Positions 20,944 to 32,504 of a stretch of DNA of 64,000 nt are shown one piece after another; within the stretch, counting starts at the first letter, position 1, and each line of letters opens with the position of its first letter. This DNA is from Lithospermum erythrorhizon (taxonomy: Eukaryota > Streptophyta > Magnoliopsida > Boraginales > Boraginaceae). Both the position numbers and the translations under genes were made by a program. Location: contig JADFUC010002262.1 of the NCBI GenBank assembly GCA_019722365.1, forward strand, positions 62,001-126,000, read 5' to 3'. Below the pieces are notes generated by a model that worked only from the letters and a program-made list of their open reading frames with translations, was not told the DNA's origin and made no database searches.

Positions 20944-23900
20944 TTATATCCTCCGCAAGACCCTCTCAGCGGCGGAAATTGTTTGTTCGATATCACCAGA
21001 TGAATGAGCTAGGCTTGTAAATCCTGCCTCAAACTGAGACGGAGCAAAATAAACTCCTTCTTCTAGCATGCCCCTGTAAAACCTTGCAAACTTAGTTGTA
21101 TCACTCTTTTTTGCATCCTCAAAGTTGTATACGGGTCCATCAGTGAAAAAGAAGCCGAACATCCCACTGATATAGCCACCACAGATTGCATGGCCAGTCT
21201 TCTTTCCAGCGTCCAAAATGCCCTGAGTAAGTTCACTGGTTATCTTATCCAAGTATTCGTACGTTCCTGGTTCCTGTAACCGCTTGAGGGTGTGGATACC
21301 AGCAGTCATAGCCAAGGGGTTCCCGCTAAGTGTTCCAGCTTGGTACATTGGCCCTGCAGGTGCAACCATCTCCATGATATCTCTCCTTCCTCCATATGCT
21401 CCAACAGGCAAACCACCACCAATGATCTTTCCTAGAGTTGTTAAATCAGGTGTGATACCAAAATATTCTTGAGCTCCACCATAAGCTATACGAAACCCGG
21501 TCATAACTTCATCAAAGATAAGAAGAGCATCATTTTCTTTAGTGATCTTACATAGGCCATTTAAGAAATCAGGTTGCGGTGCAATAAACCCAGAATTCCC
21601 TACCACAGGCTCAAGAATAACAGCAGCAATCTCTCCTTTGTTTGCCTCAAATAGACTATGGACAGTTGCAATATCGTTGTAAGGGGATGTCAATGTGTCG
21701 GAGGTGGCTGCCTTAGGCACACCAGGAGAGTCGGGCAGTCCAAGTGTTGCAACTCCACTGCCTGCCTTAACAAGGAATGCATCTGCATGACCATGGTAAC
21801 ATCCCTCAAACTTAATTACTTTTTTGCCGACCAGTGAAAGCACGAGCAAGTCGAAGCACACCCATGCATGCTTCTGTGCCTGAATTAACAAATCTAACCA
21901 TTTCTATGCTTGGAACAACTGAAATGACCATTTCTGCAAGGACATTTTCAAGGAGGCATGGAGCACCAAAGCTGGTTCCCTTTTTCATTGTTTCAGCCAA
22001 TGCTGCTAGCACCTGTAGAGTGAGTTCTTAATAACTTCCATAGCATATAGAAGGTCAAATTCAGAGTTTTCGCATAGCTAAATGATATTGCAACATAAAA
22101 AATTATTGGGGCCACATAGAGGACAACCACTTCTTCACAATGTGCAGTTATACCTAGTCATAACCAGTTATAAGTTATGAGACCACAAAATTTCCTTTCT
22201 CATATCCCTTAATATTTCCCCAAAGAAGAGCATAAAACTTATTCAATTCATAAAAGACAAAATTAGTTTGCACTCAACTTTGTTCTTCTAAAACAGTAAG
22301 ACTTTCATATAACACTCCTTAGATACTATGTTCTTAGGCGTCATTATAAAGGACACCAATTTAACCTTGTATTGAAACACCAGCAATTTAGGAAAACTGT
22401 GTAATGAAAGTTCTTCTAAAGCAGGGCGGGGACCCTTGGGGAATTTCAAAGTCATAGATGGTGATTGTTATGGTACAGCCAAGGAGATGGTGATTGTTAT
22501 GTTACAGTCAAAGGACTTCAATACTCCTGTGTGAGTTACCAGTAATTATTACAATCAAGCAAAAGGAAAGTCTATATTAAGATGTAAAATCCACGAAACA
22601 GCGTTTCACTTAAAATATACTCCCTCCATCCCTTTTTCTAAAACTCATTTACTTTTGCACAAAGTTTAAGAAAAATTTGAATTCATCATCTCACAAACAT
22701 AATTTTCCCTCCACTTTTTCTCACTAAATTTGATAAAATGAGACCCTAAAAAGATATTGCCATTTTAGGAAAATGGTTCTTACATAAAGGGATGGAGGGA
22801 GTAGAGAAATGGGACAAGAAGAATTAGAAAACAATTTTACTGAAGGACATGAATGATGTTTATACTATTCTGCTGTTTATTTTACACAGAGAGAGGCCTG
22901 AACTGAATGGGCTCAAAGCAATGTTGTTCAGAGAAATTGTGCTTCAACTAGGAAATTTTGTATAGTGCCAAACCTAGTCCATGAGTAGCCAGAAACTCGA
23001 ATGTTCAAATGACTTTCTAACTGATATTCTCTCCATAACAATTTAAGTGGTGCATTTAACTTTTTTAAAATCTCCTTTCAAATGTTAAGGAGTCAATTGG
23101 AGCCTTGAGTGAAAAATATCTAAAATAAGACAGTTTTGAAAATTGGAAAAAAGACAAATCTCCCTCTTAAACTGGGATGGAGGTTATATTTTATTTGGCA
23201 TAACTGGAAACCTGCAAAAAGTGACCGCCGATGTAATCTTCAAAGAACTAACCTCATCATCTGCATGACCAATTATTGCTGGTCCCCAAGAACCAACATA
23301 ATCTATATACTCATTTCCATCAATATCTTTCATGTGGGAGCCTTTCACAGAATCAATTACAATAGGCTGTCCTCCAACTGACTTGAACGCACGTACAGGG
23401 GAGTTCACACCTCCAGGCATCAATTCCTAGATAGTTAAAAATGGCCATATATATAACTTAAAACATATACCACTTGCTACTTTTAGCAACAAATATACAG
23501 AAAAATTGCATCTTCATTGTGATTGTGTCGGTACCTTAAATAGGATATCAAAACACTTCAAATTTTCCAATCCTGATGAGATAAGGGATAGACATATAAC
23601 GTTCCATAATTACCTTTTCTTGTAAACCCTAAATGTTCACAGGCATCCTTGTGATGATAATCTCTGCTCCTGCAAACTTTCCATCCTTCTGTCATTTCTC
23701 AAATTCTTTAGTTTATAGCAATCTAAATTACTAAGCGGGCTGCCAAATTCGTACATTAGCAATGATAACCAAAAAAATATGGACGATTTGAAAGGGAACT
23801 TCGATTAATACATGGTAAGCGCCTTACTCCAGTTGAATGTATTTCCGAATAAACCAAATTGCAGGAGGTAATCAAACTCATAGTTGAATATTGAACATAC

Positions 23901-24363
23901 ATTGCCTAACACGACCATTATGCTTCAGGAGTTGTACACTGAACTATAGCTAACCGCATAACTAAACATTGAACAAAAGCAACGAAACAAGCACGCTACA
24001 CTTCACAATTTGATAGATCATAGATGTCACATTCAAATTCATCAGACTAATGTTTTCAAAAGTAACATTAATCCACACAAATAACATATTTGAATCAAAA
24101 TCACCATCTTAACAAAGTACATTAAAAAAAAATAAACAAGGAAAAAGCTTACCTTGGCAATAGTAAAAGGCCTCTTCAGACTTCTGGAAGTAAAGTCTTG
24201 GCTTTTCATCAACAGAAGCTGTCACTTTGATGACCCTCAAAGCATAATTTGGAGAAATAATCCATTTGGGTTTTTGTGTCCCAAAATTGTTGTCCAGTTT
24301 CTTGAAATTCCATGGTGATGATAACCCAATACCTGTACTAGAAGCAGCAGAACTAGTCATCAT
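20944..24363 (-). CDS. HEML: glutamate-1-semialdehyde 2,1-aminomutase, chloroplast (three exons, two frame breaks as given)
   Basis: PLP-dependent class III aminotransferase-fold enzyme that converts glutamate-1-semialdehyde to 5-aminolevulinate in the plastid stroma, feeding chlorophyll and haem synthesis. Exons on the minus strand: 24363-24153 (M-M start, transit peptide, SVDEKPR, KSEEAF), 23426-23253 ([20 protein letters not shown] to GHADDE) and 22012-20944 ([18 protein letters not shown] to AERVLRRI and TAA). Splice sites are AAG|GTAAGC, CTATCTAG|GAA, GAG|GTTAGT and TCTACAG|GTG. Signature parts are [38 protein letters not shown] and [19 protein letters not shown], whose lysine binds PLP. 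Length is normal for the family (about 445-470 residues). Two coding homopolymers are one base too long: TTTT after E-E-A (about 24163-24166) and AAAAAA after T-G-R (about 21828-21833). Each shifts the frame. Otherwise every conserved block is present, so sequencing error or a very young pseudogene are the alternatives. Confidence 0.93.
22620..22801. mobile_element. Stowaway-like MITE in HEML intron 2
   Basis: This is a 182-bp element with inverted ends CTCCCTCCATCCCTTT and GGGATGGAGGGAG, flanked by TA on both sides (22618-22619 and 22802-22803). The CTCCCTCC terminus and TA duplication are hallmarks of Stowaway (Tc1/mariner-related) MITEs of plants. It is non-coding and removed with the intron. 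Confidence 0.93.
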
Positions 24364-26559
24364 TTTCCACACAAAAAGAAAACTTTTTTATTTACAATTC
24401 TTTTAATTATTTTTCAAGATTGTTTATGTTGGAAAAGATGAAGAAAAAGTAATAATTTTAGACGAAGATGAGTGGGATGGACTTTTCAGGCCCAGGAATA
24501 ATTTAGGTGAGTCCATTTTTGGTCAACGAATGGCAAGATCACTCATGGTGTCTTAATTTTACGTGTTGATGGCTGTGGTTTACGTTTCGATCACTTCGTC
24601 GAATTGAAACTTATCATTCCGTGTATTTAAGGTATTAAATCGAGTTTTTGATTCGTCTTTTTGGGGTTCGTTGTGGTATTTTGTCTTTGTAGCGTGCCTT
24701 TTAACAACATACTATCTCATTTCTAGATGTAAACAAACCAGAGCAGTTGTAGCGGAGTTCTTAAAGAACAAATCGGACCGACCCCGTATCGAGTTCGGTG
24801 GGCCACCGCTCCTCAACCGGGTAGACGACAAAATCCATTTTACTGACATTTATTTGATGTTTACGAATTTTCGTGTAGTATAAAAGGGTACCCATAGATG
24901 CTTTAAAATTTTGAAAAGTTCATTATTTATATAAAAAAATAATTGACCTTTTATTATTAAGTCGTTCAAAGTTTATACCAAATTATTGAGATAAAAAGTT
25001 TGCATAAGTGATTTTTGGCATGAACACCATGAATTGAACCTAATAATTAGAGATAGTGGTTTCTCACAAACATTGAGATCATACATGCGGATCGAAAATA
25101 TGATATACAAATAGCGTTCACTTAACCATATCAGCCACGAAGGTTATCAAAATGACCTTTTTTGATTATTTGCTTCGCATACATGAAGAACCCAAAAATG
25201 TTCTTAATTACCATTCCCTGCCGGTTTCAATCTTCATGTAAAAAAGTTGGTCATCGACTTGAACCAAAAATGTTCTTCATTACCTGCCTTTATACATTTT
25301 TCAACAAAGCGAAGGTATTCTCTATTTCATCGATGAAGAACTAAAGTATATATTCCATTTGGACCATATGGCCACTAAAATAAATTAAGTCAATCTAGAA
25401 AAAAAAATATAAAGTAAATCTTACAATCCGAGGAAGTGTTGGATCCAACAAAACGGTGAAAAATCTCTTAAACTGGAATATCACGGACGTTTCTGGATAA
25501 CATATTTTATGATCAAAATTGTTGTCAGAATTCAAAGGCGGTTTCCACTATATAGAGCCTTAAAGAACACCCTTTGATAGGTTTTGTTTAATTTTTATTC
25601 AACATTTGAATCTCTCTGATGGGTTGTTGAAAGAGTGAGGAGGGCGAGGTATATTAGGGTGGGAGAAAAGAATTCGGATGTTGTTAACTTTCTGTAGGGG
25701 GGACATGCGGCGGGGCTTTCGTTCAAAATGCAGCGTGTCGCTTCCCTCAGGACAACGATTGAAGCATTTGTATTTTGACCATTTCGGCATTTGTTGACTA
25801 GACCTAATGTTGTATCAAATAAATTGAATTGAATAAATTATTATATAAAAGTGGTAACATATTGAAAATTAAAAGCAAGTATTCTTAAATTACAAAAAAA
25901 AAATATAAGTATATTGTATCATGTGCTATTTGTGTCATTAGTTATATCGTGCTTTGGTTGTTATGTATTTCACTTTCAAATTATCTTAATCGATCTTCGA
26001 TAAACTCTTAAACATCTTCAAATTATTCTAATAAACTACATAAGTATTAATTACTTTCTCTACATCATTTCTTCATTATTCAAAATGGTTACAGGGAAAA
26101 CAAAGAAATGCTCAACAAATGGGCAGAACACTTACAAAGAAGAGGGTCAACTTTAAACATGAGGACACAGCATAGAAACGGATTTGATATGTCCTTTGAC
26201 GAAACCACAAGTTGAATTCGAGGCGGCTTTTTCGAAAATAGGGGATAATGTCGTTGGGGAATTTCAAAATGTTGGGAAATCAATCTATACTAGAATTAAT
26301 TTAATATGCCCATTCAGCGATTGTAAATAATTCATTCGCCTAGTTAGGTAAATGAGAATTACATAAATAAATGCACGTTCCCCAAAAAAAGTAATTTATA
26401 TTACTTATTGGTTCTCGAAGTTAACGATGAGGAGTTATGTCAGTTGCTATATAACACCATAATCGTTAAATATTATTAAGTCGAATTAATAATTACTACA
26501 ACTAATATTACACAATTACATAAGGTCGCCCCCGGAGTTCACAGAAGGTTTTGGGCAGA
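24364..26559. other. 5' flank of HEML and intergenic DNA, no gene seen
   Basis: The first few hundred bases must contain the 5' UTR and promoter of the minus-strand HEML gene. CATTTTCCACACAAAA before the start codon is shared with the upstream side of the orphan exon (CATTTCCACACAAAA at 19334), so the duplication included some 5' leader. Further right I see only AT-rich DNA and a small direct repeat (AAAAATGTTCTT near 25194 and 25267). Short frames at 24671, 25599 and 26089 show no recognised family. Confidence 0.5.
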
Positions 26560-28730
26560 CTTCATGAGCTAGTTTGGGCATTTTTGAAATTAAAACAACA
26601 ATTACTGAAGGATGAGCAATACATTGAGGATGCCATTATTAAAGATGGGGTGTTTCTTGTTAACTAGATTGGCCAAAGAATCGACTAATCGGAAAGATGT
26701 TATCTTGATTTCTTTGGGATATAATCCAATTTGACAAGATGGAAGTATATTTGAAATTGAGTGGGGAAGCGAGTTAAAATGAGTCCATATTTTGGCTGCA
26801 AATGGACATTCAATCAAAGATGGTTTGATATTTCCTTTGGTTCAGTGCAAAAGGCATTAAGGTGTTGATTTTTTATTTTATTTTGTGAATTGAGTATTTG
26901 TTTGATAGTTTGAGGAGATTTTTCAAAGGAATATTTTAATTTTTTGTGGTAGAGGGAGATTCCACAATGTATTCCCATGTTTTTGCATAAATGCATTATT
27001 GGGTGGTGGGAGGCTTAATGATCTTTGATCTCATTTTTATTGATGAAGTAGTAAATGTCTTTGTTTGAAAGAATTTTGGTTCGTTACGTTCATCTTCTCT
27101 ACCTGTAGGTCTTATGGTGATGATTTTATTGACCAAGATGGGGAGATTTACGAGTAAAGAGTGTTCTGATGAGTGCTATGGATAAGAATCTCCGCAACTT
27201 TAGTTAATTATAAAGGTGAGCGTGGGGTTGTAATAATATGAAATCTTTGGTGGGGTAAGTGTTGGTTATCCAATTATCTTTTCAAATATTGATGTTGTCT
27301 CCATTTCCAACGTCGAAGTCATGAAAAGCTTGATTTGAGAAATACATGAATGAAGGCTTCCCGAGGTCCATGAAGGATTATTCTTGGTTGATGAAACAAG
27401 GGGTAGTGAGGAAGAAGAATAATATTTAGATTTGAAAAAAAGAAGCCAAGGGAGTATTGAATTTGTAAAGTCTCAATCCATTACAAGAAGAAGCGATTCA
27501 AATGATGTAGATGTTTTGAAACCAAGTCCTATTCTCTTTGTCAGAGACAAAAGAAATACCAATAATCCAATGAATCACTCTGATAGTTCCCGAAAGGAAG
27601 TTAGCAAGAATTTTATCAATTTCATGAAGAATAAAAATGAAAAATTTATAAATTCCGATTGGATAGACTAGGATGGATATAAGGACATATTTAATGAGGA
27701 TAGTTCAACCCATAAAATTTAGGAATTTAGATTTCCAACTAAGAATTCTAATTTTTATTTTGTTAGGAATATTAAAAATTGTTTCTATAGGTCTTTAATA
27801 TCTAATTGGGACAAGATAACTACGAAAAGATCTGATTTTAAATCACCAAGAATTTTATTTTTTGATTAAGAGGGGGTTAAAGGACTAAAAATGATTGTTT
27901 ATTTTTTGAAATTAAGAATTTGTCTAGAGTGAATAGAATTTATTGATTGTGTATGTGAAAGAGGTAATGCTCTTTGGGTTAAGATGGATAAAGAAAAAAA
28001 TTAAGGTGATTAATTTTGATTCATTTCTAGCCTATTAGGATACCCTTAAGGTTAGCATGTGGTAACTTAGAAGAGTTACGAGAGAGGGGCTTCGAACAAA
28101 AGGCAAAGGGGATAGGGGAAAAAAGGGTCTTCTTATGCAAGAGCCGCAGTAGGTTGAATGGATGGGTAGTGTGTCCATTAACCAGGACATAGAACTGGAC
28201 AGTAGTGATACATTCCTTAATAAGAGTAACCCATTGAGGAGGCGATCTTGTTTTAATTAGAATGGCAAGAAGGAAGTCTTAACTGACCCTATCAAAAGCT
28301 TTGGTCGTGTTAATTTTTATTGCGGCCATTTTTATTTTTTTTTGTATTTTAAACTTTTGATGGTATCAGATAGTCCTTGTTTAATAAGAAGATTATCTTG
28401 CACTCCTCAACCTTGAATGAAACCATTTTCAAGTGGGAAGAGAAGAGAGTAAGGTGGGGTTTGAGTATATTAATAAGGGTTTTGGAGATAATTTTATAAG
28501 AAGCATTGCAAAGACTTATGGGTATGAATTTATTAATATTTTTGGGGTTTTTGATTTTTGGAATAAGGGTGATAAAGGTGTTATTGAGTTATTTGAGAAT
28601 GTGGCCATTATTAAGAAAGTAGAGGGTAGCTTTTGAAAGACTTTAACCAACGATGTTCCAATTTTTTGAGGGAAGAGCTCTATAGTTAGCTTGAGGGAAA
28701 AGATTTGACCAATTATGATACTCATGGCTT
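26560..28730 (-). mobile_element. L1-type LINE fragment, minus strand, decayed
   Basis: Read right to left on the minus strand in several frames: an RT start with NNTFITLIPKI-like and PISLC-like blocks (28560-28460), LVKVFQKL, then MAAIKINTTKAFDRV (28291-28329), where the family has IKIDM(S/T)KAFD. PPQWVTLIKECITTVQF follows near 28200. Further left are an IHWI-like block near 27560, VGNGDNINI with a following W-rich segment near 27290, and the C-terminal zf-RVT region (LFIECPFAAKIW-like) at 26780-26817. These are the RT, thumb and zf-RVT parts of plant non-LTR elements in the right order. The endonuclease part is missing at the right end, so the copy is 5'-truncated. The first catalytic Asp of RT is Asn. 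Confidence 0.75.
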
Positions 28731-30636
28731 CCGTCGAAGCTTCATGTGTCGACCATTCCTAATTTCTTTCTCCGATTTATCACTCCATTTAGCGAGCTTT
28801 GGACCTCAAATTTTTGAGAGTTTTCTCCATCATCCTCTTGATTCGAGTAAAAAGGCGAAACTTTTGGGTATTTCTTGAGTTTGACCATATTGACTTTTGT
28901 TGACTTTTGGGTTTTGGATTATTTATTATTTCTATTGATTCTAGGCTTCAAATTAGTTGTTCTTGAGTTGAAATTACGAGTTTGGATGTGAAATTCGGAC
29001 GTTTAGGGATGTTGACTTTTGGAATTTTAGTTTGACTTGGACTTTTAGGGTTATTATAGTATGTAAATTTATTAGGCGAAATTATAGTATATAGAGATTA
29101 TAATAATCGATTTAGGGGTAGAATTGACTTTTGGGAGATTATAGTCGAAATGATCGAAATTATAGTATAAGGGAAGTTATAATAATCGATTTAGGGGTAA
29201 ATTGACTTTTGGGTTGACCGGGTTGACTTGGTGAAAACGTGTTAGAATGATATAATTATGTTTTTTGGGCGTTTATTATAGTTGTGTAGAGGTGAAATTG
29301 TGGTTTTAAAGTTGTTGGATGAATTTATGATGAAATTAGTTTTTATTAGTTTTGGCAGGTAGTAGTTGGGTTTTGGGATTAGAGGTTGTTATTAATGGGT
29401 CTAATTAGTTGGAAAGCTAATAATTCGGATTGTTTGGAATTGTTTAAGGTGTTAGTATTTGGGTTAGTGTGAAATTTGAAAGTTTAAGATTTAGAGGATT
29501 TAGTTGGAACTTTGTCGTTTAGTTTATCGTTGAAGTTTAATAGTGATATTTTACTTAAAGGGACTAATGGGTATTAAAAGTTGCTAAAGATAATTTATAA
29601 CAAAATTAGTAGTAATTATATTTCGATTGTTACATTTGGGCTTCGGAGCAGCGGAAAAGCTTAACGGATCGATTGGTAGCAGGCTAGTGGTACTAGCCAA
29701 GGGTGAGGGGTTATCCTTTCGTTTGTTACCTTATTTATGTTTGAGTGAAGTATATGGTAATTGATTGTATTTGATATACGTAATTTATAAACTTATACGT
29801 AGGTATAGTTGTGAAATTGTATGGTGGGTGTGTTAGATGCATTATGGGTATATTTATTTTGTAGTAGTCATGTTGGAGTCATGTATGTTTGAGTGTAGGT
29901 CCTTTGAGTGCGTATATGTTCGGGTGTATTCAAGTCCGAGTATATTGGTGTTATGGGCATTATCTGTGAGTATATTTTGTTGAGTATAGTTCTATCACAA
30001 TTTGTTGTATCGTGTATATTATGAATCTGCGTTGAGATTATTGTGTGATGTTGTATGTTTGGTATTATATATGTGTGATTTGTGACTTGTTGATTTGAGG
30101 ATATACGAGATGGTGTGGGGTGTTAGAAGGGTGAGCACAGGAAAGGATATGGCGATGTTGGGTGTTGAAGGGTGAGCACGCGGGAAAAGGATACGTTGTT
30201 GTTTGGGTGTTCGAAGGAGTGAGCCTCAGGAAATGATGAAATGTGATATATGATGTTATTGTGTTTCCTTTTCGTAGAGATTATTTTATTGTTGTTGTTA
30301 TAGTGAGCATTCGGATTGTGAAATTTTACTATTTTACTCGTTTGATTATGTGATATGAGATGCAGGGTATGACATGTGAGTGAGCGTAAAATTTGAATCT
30401 TCTACTATAATCTTACCCCATGCATCCAAAGAAGAAGTGCGAAACAAAGATCTCGGGCCTCTCACACGGTTAGTGCTTGATTGGTTTATGGGGCGCCATA
30501 AAATGATTGTCGAGTTCATACTCGAGGTAAAAGAAAGTTGTGGGTGTTTCGCTGACGCAACTTCTTATGGTTAGCCCTCGACTAAGAGATCGCGTGATAA
30601 AGGAATTGTAAGATAATCATCCAAGGGCAAGTAGAG
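28731..30636 (+). repeat. gypsy LTR-like remnant
   Basis: There is no coding content. Composition and phrases (repeated TTGACTTTTGGG, GGTTGACCGGGTTGACTTGG, GCAGCGGAAAAGCTTAACGG, then GGGTGAGGGGTTATCC) resemble the 49244-50100 part of the gypsy LTR in this window without being the same family. It contains a tandem duplication of about 79 bases (29078-29215, TAATAATCGATTTAGGGGTA twice). It also has three imperfect copies of a unit of about 45 bases at 30112-30240 (GGTGTT.GAAGGGTGAGCAC). Exact ends are not found. Confidence 0.5.
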
Positions 30637-31650
30637 TGTTGGAAATCAATGAGAAATTGATTTCATTATTATACCCGTTGCGACAATTGTGTATCAATTC
30701 ATTTACCCGGTTAAGGTTAAATGTGATTATCGAACAGTGTTCAACTTGGTAATTGTATATTACTAGTGTGAATTCCTTAATAATTTAAGGGGTTATAGGC
30801 GATTGCTAGATCTTACTCGTGTCGTTATAATAATAGTAATTGGTCAATTATTATTATTATACAACTACTAATATACGAGCCTAGAAGGTCGCCACATACG
30901 ATGGCGTTGAGTTATATTTCATGTATGAAATTAAAGAAGCTGTATAATTGAGAAATGTATTTCACAAATTACAAAGGGTCCCACATTTTATGTAGAATAT
31001 CGATTGAACAAAATAGAATCAATTAAATAGTTATTTAATTGGTTGAGTAATTACAATATTTATCAATAGCGAAAGATTATTGATATTGACTCGTACTATT
31101 TAATTAAGTTAATTAAATAGCACAACTCATTAGTGTCTTGAACTAATAGAGTTAACGAGTCAACTAATACTTAGCGGGTTGCTTATTGGGTTTGTTTAAC
31201 TGGCCCTATATAGAAGTAGGCTTTAGGGTTTTTCATGACAATAATAAGTGAAAAATAATTTCATCAAAAAACCTAAGTAGCCGCCTCCACACTTTGGCGA
31301 AATTCTCAGAATTTTTCTTGGGTTTTAGTTTTGTTCGACCTTGTTTACTAGCATAAATCGGTTTTGATTCAACCTCTCTGGTGTGGACTAATTAGAGATA
31401 TCCATACGATTTATATTACAACAAGGAGGTGAAGGAAGTCAAATTCACGTTGTGAATTTGAAGGCGTTAATATTTATTTTGGTGGAATTTACTCATTTGC
31501 CGATGTAAATACTGTTTATACTTATTTGGCAATGTGTGTATTTTAGAATAATGTAGTAAACACTTTAAGATCCACGGATACATAGATTTATATTTATCTT
31601 TCGTATATCATTGGATTTTCCATCGGGGATTACCACCTAAGACTTAAATT
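30637..31650 (+). repeat. LTR-like sequence with promoter-type TATA, copia-like
   Basis: It begins TGTTGGAAATCAATGAG, the common start of plant copia LTRs, and carries CCCTATATAGAAG near 31205, followed by a transcribed-leader-like stretch. No partner LTR or coding region is found beside it, so it may be a solo or decayed LTR. The right end is uncertain. Confidence 0.4.
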
Positions 31651-32058
31651 GGCAATGTAGAAATGATAGAGTATTATAGAAAAGTCTTACATTAGCTTGG
31701 AAGAATATTTACATATGTATGAATGGTTTTGTTCAAATAAAAGTGACATTTATGAATTCCAATTAAAGTTTATGTTTACCTTGATAAAAGTGTTTCTCAT
31801 ATTATGGTTATGTACATGAATGGATTTATAGTGAGACAGCACGAAATATTTCTCAAAAGGGTGAGAGCTTTCGTCTTTCCCGAATAAAAGTATTACGGAT
31901 TAAATTGGTTTTGTGACCATGGGAAGGAATCATGTCGATTAAATGACTTGTGACCGCTATGATCCAATTAGTTTAGTTCAAATTATAGTTGATGGAATTG
32001 TTGATTCATTGAAAGGTGCACACTTATAATTTCTTTGAATCGTCAAATCATTATATGG

Positions 32059-32072
32059 ACCAAGTGGGAGAT
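32059..32072 (+). other. polypurine tract of a copia-type element
   Basis: GACCAAGTGGGAGATTGTTAG is the classic junction of a plant copia element: a purine-rich AAGTGGGAGA followed by an LTR starting TGTTAG. The preceding few hundred bases (31660-32058) would be the 3' non-coding end of that element. Confidence 0.65.
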
Positions 32073-32504
32073 TGTTAGATTATTATATTAATTTAATATA
32101 TTTAATGGTCCATATAAAATGAAAAGGCTAATTCTATTATTAAGAGTTTAGTGTGATGGTTATTATACATTAAAGATTAGAGTTAGTGGGTGTTATTTGC
32201 ACCTATTACTCCTAATTAATTTAATAAATGATGTAATAAGGGTGATCTTTAGTAGCCTAGACCTTTGGTGTCACTACAACTACTATATAAAGCCCCCATC
32301 ATTATCATGTCCACACCATCTAAAAGGCAAACTAAAAGTATCTAAGAGGAGAGAAGAGAAAAGGAAGAAGCTAAAGTTCATCTTAAATGCTGCTATAATG
32401 GTATGTTCTTGTATTGTTGTTTACATATAATTAGAGTGTAAAGATCTAAAATAATAGTATAATCTTACAATGGTCTCTTCGATTTCCTTTTATGGGCATC
32501 ATGA
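32073..32504 (+). repeat. copia-type LTR, truncated against the YSL pseudogene
   Basis: It starts TGTTAGATTATTATATT directly after the purine tract and has a TATA box in ACTACTATATAAAGCCCCC near 32279-32297, followed by an A/G-rich leader. It ends where YSL-like coding sequence begins, with no CA end or target duplication that I can fix. Confidence 0.6.

Noticed and set aside
24671..24883. 70-residue plus-strand frame with a hydrophobic start, upstream of HEML
   Set aside because: No family resemblance, and it lies in the divergent flank of HEML. Short hydrophobic frames are expected by chance in AT-rich DNA.
27432..27671. Plus-strand open frame of 79 residues, Lys/Ser/Asn-rich
   Set aside because: The opposite strand carries LINE RT/thumb blocks (an IHWI-like segment and VGNGDNINI) through this stretch, so the frame is a shadow of the decayed LINE.
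30380..30574. 64-residue frame with RLVLDWFMGRHKMIVEFILE
   Set aside because: Briefly considered as a gene exon, but it lies between LTR-like remnants and matches no family I know.
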